DNA from: Acholoe squamosa
Taxonomy: Eukaryota > Annelida > Polychaeta > Phyllodocida > Polynoidae
DNA: 64,000 nt
Assembly (NCBI GenBank): GCA_949317995.1
Contig: OX439038.1
Coordinates: 73,852,659 to 73,916,658 of the forward strand
Direction: 5' to 3'
The translations under genes and the position numbers were made by a program. A model generated the notes under the pieces. That model saw nothing but the letters and a program-made list of their open reading frames with translations. It searched no databases and was not told where the DNA came from. Shown piece by piece: positions 20,364-30,740 of this stretch (its first letter is position 1; every line of letters starts with the position of its first letter).

Positions 20364-21416
20364 ACACAAAATATCCAAGCGCAAACAGACCTGTTATTAA
20401 AACATGCACAGAGATTCGAGAAAATAGATGAAGACATAAAGAGAAAAATTGTCGTGGTAAAAGGCCTAGAGGAATCCGAAAATGAAAACTTATTGGAAAA
20501 GATTAACCAGCTGTTCAGAGATGTGCGCGCGGATTTTGGCATTGAAAGTGTTCAAAGTTGTAGTCGCGCAGGAACACCCACCACACGAAACCAAGATGGC
20601 GGCGCCCATGATGTAAACAAGAAGACGTACCGACCGATTAAAATTGTCTTCAATAATGTATATACCAAGGCGAAACTGATGAGACTACTCAAGAATTTAA
20701 AAGGCAAGTTTCTATATAAGCATGTATCCATTGGCGATGAACTTGGAGAGGAAGAACAAAGAGAATTTAATGACTTACGTGCCATGCACTATCTGGCCAA
20801 GCGACAGGGGTACAACACACAACTGAGACAACGTAGACTTATAATTGAAAAGAAGCCTTACGAACACAGTCAACTTCACCAGCTACCATACCAAGACCTG
20901 AACATGCAGAAAGCAAATGAGGCCGATACACCTGATGGTCTAATGTTCAAGTCACACCTCCATAAACTGTCTAATCTTTTCCGTTGTCAAATATCCTACA
21001 GAGGAGTGGAGTACAACAGCTCCGAGCAGGCGTATCAAGTGTCCAAGGCCCAAGCTTGTGGTCAGAACAATCTAGTCCTATCCTTAAAGAAGCTAGAAGA
21101 CCCGGTACAAATAATGTATGAAGCACGAAAAATCAGACCCACAGCAGAATGGAACAAGATGGCCGCCACAGTCATGCAAGAGATCAACGAGCAGAAATTC
21201 TCCATACCATATATGAGGGAGTACCTAATCTCTACTGGAAACAAAAACTTGTATGAGGCTAGTTTCCACCCTATATGGGGGGTAAAAATGCACTTCGGAC
21301 AGGCAAACCATTGCACAACTGGGAATGCTAAAGGAGAAAACCTGATGGGACAAATCCTCCAAAAAATCCGTGGGCAACTAACCAGGGTACAGGGAAACCA
21401 AGATGAAAACCAATAA
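20364..21416 (+). CDS. LINE ORF1p fused to a NADAR domain (5'-partial)
   Basis: The frame is open from the element's left junction; the first ATG-like start annotators might choose (GTG at 20454) is internal, so about 30 residues of real protein precede it and more is missing. Order: a short heptad-like helix (20370-20445), then an RRM-like ORF1p region (about 20445-20870; KIVVVKGLEE strand, RPIKIVF strand), then a NADAR domain (about 20943-21395). NADAR hallmarks seen: KLSNLF, YRGVEYNSSEQAYQVSKA with the conserved Glu (21024-21026) and Lys (21045-21047), EWNKMAATVM, the TGNKNLYEAS...WG block (Trp 21276-21278) and GENLMGQILQKIR at the end. Known: NADAR proteins act on NAD/ADP-ribose derivatives, and some remove ADP-ribose from guanine bases. 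Inferred: this ORF1p binds element RNA and may process ADP-ribose on nucleic acid. No stop or frameshift interrupts the visible 351 codons, unlike ORF2. Confidence 0.85.
   Translation, partial: TQNIQAQTDLLLKHAQRFEKIDEDIKRKIVVVKGLEESENENLLEKINQLFRDVRADFGIESVQSCSRAGTPTTRNQDGGAHDVNKKTYRPIKIVFNNVYTKAKLMRLLKNLKGKFLYKHVSIGDELGEEEQREFNDLRAMHYLAKRQGYNTQLRQRRLIIEKKPYEHSQLHQLPYQDLNMQKANEADTPDGLMFKSHLHKLSNLFRCQISYRGVEYNSSEQAYQVSKAQACGQNNLVLSLKKLEDPVQIMYEARKIRPTAEWNKMAATVMQEINEQKFSIPYMREYLISTGNKNLYEASFHPIWGVKMHFGQANHCTTGNAKGENLMGQILQKIRGQLTRVQGNQDENQ
20592..20603 (+). promoter_or_regulatory. YY1-type motif inside ORF1
   Basis: CAAGATGGCGGC is a perfect YY1 core lying within ORF1 coding sequence. A second AAGATGGC occurs at about 21156. 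It may be coding coincidence. Confidence 0.25.
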
Positions 21417-21681
21417 CTATTTTCTGTACATTATATAGCCTAGTTCCTAACTGATATAATGACATAGTCCTCGAAATGTAACTGCCGACTCATACATAGA
21501 TCACCATGGGTAGCCAGAAGTGCTGTAAGCCCGTGGAGGGGGGGGGGTATGTATATTTTTATAACGTGTGGTCTACAACGACCTGGATAGATGTAACATA
21601 CGTCAATGGTATGAACACATATGTATACATTGTGCAGCATGTTGACAACATAGAATTTATATCAATTTACCAAATACCAAT
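21417..21681 (+). other. LINE spacer between ORF1 and ORF2
   Basis: A 265-bp spacer with a run of ten Gs near 21538-21547. No coding function is supported; the small + strand ORF at 21506-21691 lies in another frame. Confidence 0.6.
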
Positions 21682-24526
21682 ATGTCTTTAAAAAATAAAT
21701 TCAGAAAAGGTTTCTCAATAATACATATGAATGCCAGGAGTGTGAGAAATAAGTTTACAAAAATCAAAGAGGAGCTGGATAATATTTTCATAGATATCAT
21801 ATTATTTTCTGAGACTTGGTTGAATGAAATGGATTGTAGTAATTTATATAGCTTCCCAAGGTATAATCTCTTTCGTCAAGACCGTATTAGTATATATAGG
21901 TGAGGTGGACTTTGTGCGTACGTCGATGAAAGTCTATCATGTTCAATAGATAGATTTAAAGCTTTGAACAGGATTAATGAAAATATAGAAGTTCAATGGT
22001 TACTGTCAGCTAAAGGTGCAAATAAAAAATGTATTGTATGTAATATCTATAGACCACCTGCGGGAAACCTTATGGAATTCTGTAATACCATGCGAGCCTT
22101 GTTACTACAAATTGACAACTTGGATAGATATGATATTTTTATCCTTGGGGATTTCAATGTAAATGTATTAAGTAATACCCCAGATAGGCAACTTCTTATA
22201 GAAACCTTTGATCAATTTAATCTTGTGCAACTTGTTAATGAAGTAACAACCACATCAGGTACCAACACGTGTATAGAATTGATCTTCTCAAACTGTGACA
22301 CTATTACCTCCAGTGGTCCACTGAACGTACACCTATCTGACCACCTACCGGTACATATCTTAAAAGCCCAAATACAAACAAAGAAAAATTTTAGAACTTT
22401 TCTTGGAAGATCTTATAATAAACTTAATATAGAGAAATTTTATTTAGACCTAGAAAATTGTAACTGGGACTATTTCAATGAATCGAATGACCCAGGTGTT
22501 TGCTGGTCTATACTAGAAAATATGATCAAAAGAATGCTGGACCTACAATGTCCAGTAAAAAGTTTCAAGGTCGTAGACAAACCTAGCCCATGGATGTCTA
22601 ATGAGTTGCTTGAAAAGATCAATGATAAAAATGCATTATTAAAATTAGCTAGAAAAAACAAGGATATCATATCTTGGCATAGAGCTAGAGAAAGTAGAAA
22701 CCAGGTAAATAGAGACATAGAATTGGCTAAAGAAACATATTATTCTAACTTATCGGAGGTATATAAGAAAGATTCTAAAAAATTTTGGAGTACTATAAAG
22801 GATATCATACCTTCTAACAAATCTAATACTAAGTCGATCATGTTAACTGACGAAAATGGCCAGGTAATTTCAATTAATGATACTTCTACTTATATAAATA
22901 ATTTTTTCGCCGAGATTGGTCCTAAACTCGCTGAGAAGCATAACACTATGTTTAACTTTAATGGCACCCGATGTGAGGTGGATATGCCGGAGATGCACTT
23001 TACAGATGAAGAGATCATAAAAAGTTTATCTGATATAGACACATCTAAGTCATCTGCCATAGATTATTTATCTACTGAAATATTCAAAAAAACTATGGTA
23101 AAGTTTCCCCAAAAATTTATAAAAATTATTAACTTAATCACAAATACAGGCCGAATTCCAGACAGTTGGAAAATAGCTACAGTGACTCCATTACCTAAGG
23201 GTGGAGATCCATCCAATGTTTCAAATCTTAGACCGATTAGTGTCTTACCTGTACCAGGCAAAATTCTTGAAAGACTTATTCATAATAAATTAAGTGAACA
23301 CTTAGAAAGATATGATATATTATCGAAAAATCAAGGCGGTTACCAGAAATGTAAATCTACACTGGACTCGATCTCAGTAATAGTTGATGATGTATTAAAA
23401 AATAGAAATGAAGGTAATATAACAATGGCTGCTTTTATTGACATAAAAAAGCTATTGACATAAAAAAGCTTTTGATTCTGTAAATCATTTGATATTATTA
23501 AAAAAACTTGAGCAATATGGAGTAAGAAATAGGAATTTAACCTTAATTGAAGATTATTTGTCAAGAAGACAACAATGTTCTATAACCAACCATATACGTT
23601 CTGAAAAAGCAAATTTATCGTGTGGGGTACCGCAGGGCTCAATTTTGGGTCCTTTGTTCTTCTTATTGTACATTAATGACTGTATATCTGATAATGATAC
23701 ACATAAAACTTTGTTATACGCCGATGACTCTGTACTATATGTATCAGGTAAAAATTTAGAGGTATTAACAAATGAGCTTGCTATTGCACTTAACTCCTTC
23801 TCTCTTTGGTCTTCAGCCAACAAACTTACAATGAATGAATCTAAAACGAAAATAATGACCTTTGCCTCAGCAGTTAAGTTGAAAAGAATACAGAAGCCTA
23901 AGATTGTTCTTAATGGTAAAACTTTGATGAATGTTCAATCATACAAATATCTAGGAGTCACCCTAGACCAAGAAATGAATTTTAATATGCATATGAGAAA
24001 TGTTATTAAAAGTGTACGGTTTAAATCATTAATTCTGTATAAAACAAGAAAATATTTATCAACCGCAGCAAGAATATGAATGTATAAAATGCATATTATA
24101 CCTATTATTGACTACTGTGATATACTATATAACGGAACTAATGCTGAGTTGCTACAAATACTTCAGAGATTACAAAATAAGTGTTTAAAGACCTGTTTAG
24201 ACGTACACATACTGACTCCAACTGATCTCGTACATAAAGATACAAGGAGCCCGAAACTCGAAGCTAGAAGATTACACCATATAAAAATGTTTGCTTTTAA
24301 AAGATCTACAATGGAAGAATATGTTAAGCCAACTGGTAGGACAACAAGATTCTCTAGTGCTCCAGTATTAAAATATATGAAAATTAATTGTACAGCTTAC
24401 ACAAAATCTCCTGAATGTCTAAGTGCTCAAACATGGAATAATTTGGATATTGAAACTAGAAATATTAGAGACAAAATTAAATTTAAAGCGTTATCAAAAA
24501 AATGCATGCTAGAATCTATTGAATAA
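21682..24526 (+). pseudogene. LINE ORF2: APE endonuclease and reverse transcriptase, broken
   Basis: The ATG at 21682 starts an APE-like endonuclease: SIIHMNARSVRNKF, LFSETWL, the central ILGDFNVNV, and the C-terminal LSDHLPVHI block, over about 230 residues. The RT follows (WKIATVTPLPKGG, LRPISVLPVPGKILE, then GVPQGSILGPL near 23622 and YADD at 23717-23728). A C-terminal region of LINE type follows (YKYLGVTL, IIPIIDYCD), ending at 24526; total about 940 codons. Lesions: TGA at 21901-21903 in the endonuclease; a 17-bp tandem duplication at 23437-23470, with an A run one base short, that puts the RT active-site half out of frame; and TGA at 24077-24079. Known role: nick target DNA and copy the element RNA. 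This copy cannot do so. Codon use is strongly A/T-ending, unlike the GC-rich islands nearby. Confidence 0.9.
23437..23470 (+). repeat. 17-bp tandem duplication in the RT gene
   Basis: ATTGACATAAAAAAGCT occurs twice head to tail (23437-23453 and 23454-23470). The frame before it ends at the TAA at 23461-23463. The frame after it also needs one more base in the A run, so two changes occurred here. Confidence 0.9.
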
Positions 24527-25062
24527 AATATTCTGTAAATAATTATACATATTGTATCAAAGACGGACAATGTTAAACCTACTCCTTATATAGGTACATT
24601 TGATTTAAAGACTGCTTGTGATCATCTAAGTTGACTGTGTCAAATCCAGCATAATGTTATTTATTATTGGATTATATTTGTGTATGTGGTAAAATTGTTT
24701 ATATGACATGGGGGGGGGGGAAATCATAACTATTCTGCACTTAAAGTAGATTGTAAGTGCCCCAAACTGTTCAAAATAATTGTTATTGTATCTTATAAAT
24801 GTATGAATACCGGTAATGATTTACATGGCTAGATCATAACAACATTTCTAAAATGACGATCTGGTCATTAACTGTTTGGTCATGTTATTATAATAAAAAA
24901 TTACCTCATAAAAAAGGGTAATTTTCAATATACCAATGTATGTACTTAGGCCAATTATACAGAAGTCACAACGTGCATAATTACAATACAAAGCATGCCT
25001 ATGTTTACATGATGTATGTACTACTAGACCAAATAAAGTTTAAATTTGTTCAAAAAAAAAAA
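24527..25062 (+). terminator. LINE 3' UTR, poly(A) signal and tail
   Basis: A noncoding 3' region with a G run (24711-24720), a short stem-loop near 24894-24922 (AAAATTACC pairing with GGTAATTTT around an A-rich loop), AATAAA at 25032-25037, and an A tract at 25052-25062 that joins the minisatellite directly. This defines the 3' end of the element. Confidence 0.8.
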
Positions 25063-26800
25063 TACAGTACTCACCCTTCACAAAACCCTCATTCATATAT
25101 ACTACTCACACCCCACAAACCCCTCATTCATACACTACTCACCATCAACAAACCCCTCATTCATACACTACTCACCACCCACAAACCCCAAAGTCATATA
25201 CTACTCACACCCCACAAGCCTCTCATCCATACACTACTCACCACGCACAAACTCCTCATCCATAAACTACTCATATCTCACAAACCCCTCATTTATATAC
25301 TACTCACCATCTACAAACCCAACAAACCCCTAATTCATACACTACTCACACCCCACAAACCACAAAGTCATATACTACTCACACCCCACAAGCCTCTCCT
25401 CCATACACTACTCACCACGCACAAACCCCTGATCCATATACTACTCATATCTCACAAACCCCTCGTTCATATACTACTCACCATCCACAAACCCGACGAA
25501 CCCCTCATTCATACACTACTCACCAACCACAAACCCCTCATCCATATACTATTCACATCTCACAAACCCCTCATCCATATACTACTCATCATCCACAAAC
25601 CCTTCATTCATTCATTACTCACACCCACGAACCCTTCATTCATTCATTACTCACACCCACAACACCTTCATCCATATACAACTCACACTGACACACCCTT
25701 CATAAAAAGACTACTTACATCCCACAAACCCCTCACTCATACACTACTCACCATCCACAAACCCCTCACTCATACACTACTCACCATCCACAAACCCCTC
25801 ACTCATACACTACTCACACCCACAATCCCCTCATTCATACACTACTCACCATCCACAAACCCCTCATTCATACCCTACTCACCATCCACAAACCTCTCAC
25901 TCATACCCTACTCACCATCCACAAACCCCTCACTCATACACTACTCACACCCACAATCCCCTCATTCATACACTACTCACCATCCACAATCCCCTCATTC
26001 ATACACTACTCACCATCCACAATCCCCTCATTCATACCCTACTCACCATCCACAAACCTCTCACTCATACACTACTCACCATCCACAAACCTCTCACTCA
26101 TACACTACTCACCATCCACAAACCCCTCATTCATACATACCCTACTCACCATCCACAAACCTCTCATTCATACCCTACTCACCATCCACAAACCTCTCAC
26201 TCATACACTACTCACCATCCACAAACCCCTCACTCATACACTACTCACCATCCACAAACCTCTCACTCATACACTACTCACCATCCACAAACCCCTCATT
26301 CATACATACACTACTCACCATCCACAAACCCCTCATTCATATACTACTCATCATCCACAAACCCCACACTCTAACACTACTCACCATCCAAAAAACCCTC
26401 ATTCATACACTACTCACACCCCACAAACCCCTCATTCATACACTACTCACACCCGGAACCCCCTCATTCATATACTACTCTCCATCCACAAACCCCTCCT
26501 TCATATACTACTCATCATCCACAACCCCCTCATTCATACACTACTCACTATCCACAAACCCTTAATTCATACACTTCTCATCTCCTGCAAACCCCTCAAT
26601 ATTACACTCCTCACCATCCACAAACCCTTCATTCATACACTACTCACACTACGAACCCTTTTATCATATTCTACCCTCACCCACAATCCCCTCATTCCTG
26701 CACTACTCACCATCTACAAAGTCATACACTATGCACAGCCCACTCCTCATTCATGGGAAACCATAATTATATCATGCACTACCCACCACCCACAAACCCA
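25063..26800 (+). repeat. 33-bp minisatellite
   Basis: About 50 copies of a 33-bp unit whose typical form is ACTACTCACCATCCACAAAC followed by CCCTCATTCATAC. Spacing is exactly 33 in regular parts (25741 to 25774). Variants include AATCCCCTCATTC and CCCCACAAACC. Since 33 is a multiple of three, one frame stays open for 541 codons (24940-26565) reading a HTLLTTHKPLI-type repeat; this is an artefact, not a protein. The repeat decays after about 26560. Confidence 0.92.
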
Positions 26801-26999
26801 ATAACAATTTTGGAGAAGATGATTCTCAAACAAAACCCCTTAGGCTCGTTACCTAGTACCCTCTGGTTTAATACCGACTACGTGGAAGACATTCAGACGC
26901 AATATTGCACACGATAGGTGAATGGTAGGCAGACTTTGTTTCTCCATAGATCCTATATCTGGAACCACATAATAAATAGAGACCCATGATCATGATGGT

Positions 27000-27381
27000 G
27001 TGTTCCTTAGACTATAGTCCTTACTCTATCACAGTGTACACATAATTCATTTTACATGTGTGGGTCCCTAACCCCAGTCCTGACACATGCTCCCCTCCCC
27101 TTACCACCTTCCCCTTACCAATCTGGCGACAGGAGACACATTAAGTGAGCTCTTTAAGGATCTTATAATTGCATCATGGTCACAATTCAAGTGTTCCTTA
27201 GACTATAGTCCTTACTCTATCACAGTGTACACATAATTCATTTTACATGTGTGGGTCCCTAACCCCAGTCCTGACACATGCTCCCCTCCCCTTACCACCT
27301 TCCCCTTACCAATCTGGCGACAGGAGACACATTAAGTGAGCTCTTTAAGGATCTTATAATTGCATCATGGTCACAATTCAA
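27000..27381. repeat. Perfect 191-bp tandem duplication
   Basis: 27000-27190 is repeated base for base at 27191-27381; I found no difference on reading both. The unit begins GTGTTCCTTAGACTATAGTC and ends CATGGTCACAATTCAA. The unit's right part (CTCTTTAAGG...GCATCATGG) looks like a piggyBac-like MITE end. Perfect identity implies a very recent event, or an assembly artefact. Confidence 0.92.
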
Positions 27382-27384
27382 GAT

Positions 27385-27565
27385 GGTCAGTAGCTGACAA
27401 GGGCTCTATTCATGCATCATTCCCACTCCCCCAGAGTGTATTTCTCCATGAGATATAGGCACGATGAATGAATGTAGCCATGACGAGTAACACGCCAGGG
27501 TTGCCTCCATACATCATGACCACACTTGGGTATAGCACAATAAAACACTCTGTAACCCCTAAATG
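27385..27565. mobile_element. piggyBac-like MITE, degraded
   Basis: Carries ATTCATGCATCATTCCC, GATGAATGAATGTAGCCATG, ACGAGTAACACGCCAGGG and ACATCATGACCAC in family order, ending near CCCCTAAATGGTTC. The left end may lie inside the adjacent 191-bp duplicated unit. Confidence 0.5.
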
Positions 27566-28424
27566 GTTCAAACTAAGCGGGAAGGAGAGAGAAATGATAA
27601 TAGTCTTTGTATTTAGCAGGCGTTGCGCGGGGGGAGCAACTCCTAGTGTGATCCATGAGCACAAGTGAGTCCAATGGCCTTGATTTAAGGTCTGCACTCC
27701 AACCCGGGCCTCATCAGTGAACGACAGATTTGGGAAATGAAGTAGCAAACAGCACAGGGGTTGGGGTAAGGGACGGCGGCCCCGGCACGGGTAATTAAGT
27801 GTTGGTTGGAGGGTGGGGGCGGTGGGAGGTTGGTGAGAAGGGGGCTTTAATTATTTACTGGGGCAGAGCCAGGCCCAAGTAACAATAGATTTGATAGCAC
27901 CCCACCCCACGTAACCCACCTCTTGTAATAGTCCTCGTTTTTCATCAGGGGCCAATGGGCTACAATCAAGCTCTGATGTATCTGTGCCAAGCAAACTTAA
28001 TCCCACCACCATCACGTGTAGGCTACACAGCAAATGGTCGCTGGGCTACCTTGGACTGTTGGCTTCTGTGCAGGAGTATGACCAAGTTATCTGTACATAG
28101 AAACATGTCGTGGCAATGGCTATTTCTTGGGGGAGGCCAGTGTTGAGAAGAGGAAGTGGAGTTTCGCGTGACCAACTTAAAACCTCTGATGACCTTCTTT
28201 TCAAGCAAATACGAAAACAAGTTCACAGTGAAGACTGTGGTTGTCGAGGGAGTAGGGATAAGGGCGGAGGGGGGGGGGGATAGGAATGAAAAGGGGTGGG
28301 GGTGATGGGGGAGTTGACGGGTTGAGAGACACGTCCGTCCGCCATGATGTACGGAGTCCCTGTCTGACACAGACGGACCCCCTGCCCCAACCAATCCTGG
28401 AAAGAAGCTCCACCGATAATTTAT
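27566..28424. other. No gene seen
   Basis: GC-moderate DNA with G-rich tracts at 27800-27845 and 28264-28310. Short ORFs on both strands have no recognisable domains. Confidence 0.4.
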
Positions 28425-28625
28425 AATTTAGCGACACCCTAAGCGGCCCACCGCGCATACGTCACTTCCTGTTGTCCTAGATTCTCCTTCCGGTGTCTCC
28501 AAGTTCGCCAAAATGAAGGTTATCTGGTCCCGTAAAGCATGCTGGGATCGAGAATGGCATTTTGGGTGAATATGAGCCCCGGCGATAGAGGGAATCCCTT
28601 TTTTATGGACCATGAGATCATGTGG
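28425..28625. promoter_or_regulatory. Promoter-like block (CRE, ETS, ZNF143-type)
   Basis: TACGTCA (28458-28464) overlaps an ETS site ACTTCCTG (28464-28471); a second ETS core CTTCCGG follows (28487-28493), then GCATGCTGGGA (28537-28547), a ZNF143/Staf-type word. This set is typical of animal housekeeping promoters. An 18-codon ORF starts with ATG at 28513, but I cannot connect it to an exon. Confidence 0.4.
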
Positions 28626-30389
28626 GATTGAAGAAATCGTTTTATCTGACTGTTTCCACTTGAGCGATTATTAGTATTTGACAGATTTATTGTGAATCTG
28701 GCTTTGCATAATGGTCAGCCGAATGCTGACCCATTATTTTTCTGTCTTTTGTGGGTGAGCTAAATGTTGAGCTGTGTTATAGATTGTACCACTTTAACAT
28801 GATAATCATTTTCAGCAATTTGGTGTGGTAGGATAATGCAGGCTATCCTGACATCAGTCCTTTTGATTTGTCAACATCTCTGCCAACTCTGAGATGTCAG
28901 AATGTAAGATTGATTAATATGTATAGAAGGAAATGTTTGTGTGCCCAAAGATTAGGCCTCGATATTGTAGAAATGAACCAGGATGCTCTCTAAGGCAATG
29001 CTTGCTTTGCTGTCTACTGGTAGGCTCTCACTCCCTATAATCTATGTTATGCACGGTATTATACCACTCTGAATGTCCCCTACCCCTCACGTACTGGATT
29101 CATGCATCATGCTCGCCATACGTGGTAAAGTGCAATGCAATATTCACAATAGATTTATCAGAAGAGTATGCAGCAGGCGCCAGTGACACTGGATTTGTTC
29201 ATTCCCTGCCACAGGAGTATGCATCTAAGATCCTCACGTGGCCATAGCAGACCTACTGTACATTATAGTGAAATAACCCCATGGGCAAGGTATGAGATTT
29301 AGCCAGAGGTAAAAAGCAAAACATGGGGAAACACCTTGGGACCAATGGAAAATAATGCTCAATAAAGATAAAGGTCGTGCAGAAATGTAGGACGTTAGGA
29401 CTGGAGCCCATGACCTCTCTATACAACAACGCCATTCTATACTCCACATGGACTAGGACTGGGAATGTGGCCACATTACCATGACAATCGTCCTGCTTGA
29501 TCCAGTTATGGCTGGGATGGCAATTAAAACATTAGTATTCACATCAGCCGGTGCTCTATTTACACAGTGAGAAAACACTTGGTGAAAACAAAGCACCCTT
29601 CCCTCAGACCCTTTCCTCCAGCTCCCACACGGACCCACCCAGGCAGCTAAGCAATCCTTAGCCTGCTATGATTAATCCAAAACCTCCTTGGATCCACAGT
29701 ATCTATACCTCGTCTAGTTTAATAAGTGCTGCATCTTATCACGTCTTACGCTGGGTATCTACATCTATTGAGCTTCACCGGGTTAGTTTGTATGTATCAT
29801 TATGTCACCAAACTTGTACAATAATTGGTTAATAGAGGAAACAAATGAATGGACAATGCAAAAGCACATGCCAAGAATAGGGTGATAAAAATGGCTGTCA
29901 GTATACATGCATCCATTTGCTTCTAAAGTAGGAACCTGACCATGTGTCCTTACCTCATACATGTGTGCTGGATTTGACCATTGAGCACTCGATTCCCAAG
30001 GACTTCCTTCAATCCAATCGATATTATTTTGTTGGATATGGCCAATATCATTATAAGAATTCGGGATAACAATGATATGACTGTTCCCTTTTAATCTTCA
30101 GGCTTATGATATCCTCCTTTAATTAATATTACTCTTTGATCAAATATGCCAACTGCACGTTTATGAATCCCGAAATGTTTTATCATTACATCGATACTCT
30201 GAGATACAATAGAAATGGAAATTAGCGACGGCGGGAGTAAAGTTCTGTGACAGGAATGACATTCTTTTGCCCTGACCATGTTGTTAACTATTTGAAAAGG
30301 TAGAAACGATTTTCCCCCACCCCTACTTTAAGATTGTATAAGGTATAATACTTCCCAACTACTGTCCATGTGGCTTCTTCCCTTTTGTT
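28626..30389. other. No gene seen; possible MITE and SINE traces
   Basis: Mostly AT-rich unique DNA. GGATTCATGCATCATGCTCGCC near 29097 is a likely fragment of the piggyBac-like MITE. The minus strand near 29385-29445 (GAGAGGTCATGGGCTCCAGTCC) looks faintly tRNA-like. Neither is strong. Confidence 0.35.
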
Positions 30390-30740
30390 TGCGGCGGCAA
30401 ATGGACTCAGGACTCGTCTAATTATTTCCTGGGATAAAGACGCCGGCTTTGAGTGTCCACAGGCGCGGATTACACTGTCTAATGGCGTCCCCATCCCAGT
30501 TACGTCCGATGACAGTTTGCTGATCGTTGTTAATTGAATCGGCGCCGCTAATTGGCTGAGCATATATTCAAATTAGGCAGCGCCGCCTAGTGGGATAAAC
30601 AGGCGCGTGAACAATGGCCACATTGGTGGTGGGTGTGGGCACGGAGATGGCGCTCATAATCAGGTTTAGCCACCTAAATGAACGGAAGCTGTAAACCTCC
30701 GCCATCCACACCCTCAATCATACACCGACAACATGGCTAT
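30390..30740. promoter_or_regulatory. GC-rich candidate regulatory island
   Basis: Dense alternation of homeobox cores (CTAATTATT, GTTAATTGAATC, GCTAATTGGC, CAAATTAGG) with GC-rich words (GACGCCGGC, GGCGCCGC, AGCGCCGCC) and TTACGTCC. Non-repetitive and without ORFs. This is the clearest enhancer-like composition in the window, but function is inferred. Confidence 0.4.

Larger units (their letters stand above)
20364..25062 (+). mobile_element. 5'-truncated LINE (APE-type non-LTR retrotransposon)
   Basis: The copy runs from inside ORF1, through ORF1, a 265-bp spacer and ORF2, to a 3' UTR ending in AATAAA and a poly(A) tract. ORF2 has the endonuclease-then-RT order of APE-type LINEs. The RT resembles the CR1/L2/jockey group (GVPQGSILGPL and YADDS blocks); I cannot resolve the clade by eye. 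There is no start codon or 5' UTR: the reading frame of ORF1 is already open at the left junction, which is the usual result of incomplete target-primed reverse transcription. The copy is inserted in a minisatellite and cannot be autonomous. Confidence 0.9.

Noticed and set aside
20454-21416. ORF1 starting at 20454
   Set aside because: The codon is GTG in the middle of a conserved-looking strand, and the same frame is open and ORF1-like back to the insertion junction, so the true start is missing by 5' truncation.
24940-26565. 541-codon + strand ORF with a Thr/His/Pro-rich repeat
   Set aside because: It lies wholly in the 33-bp minisatellite and part of the LINE 3' UTR. The unit length is a multiple of three, so one frame stays open by chance; no domain and no start context.
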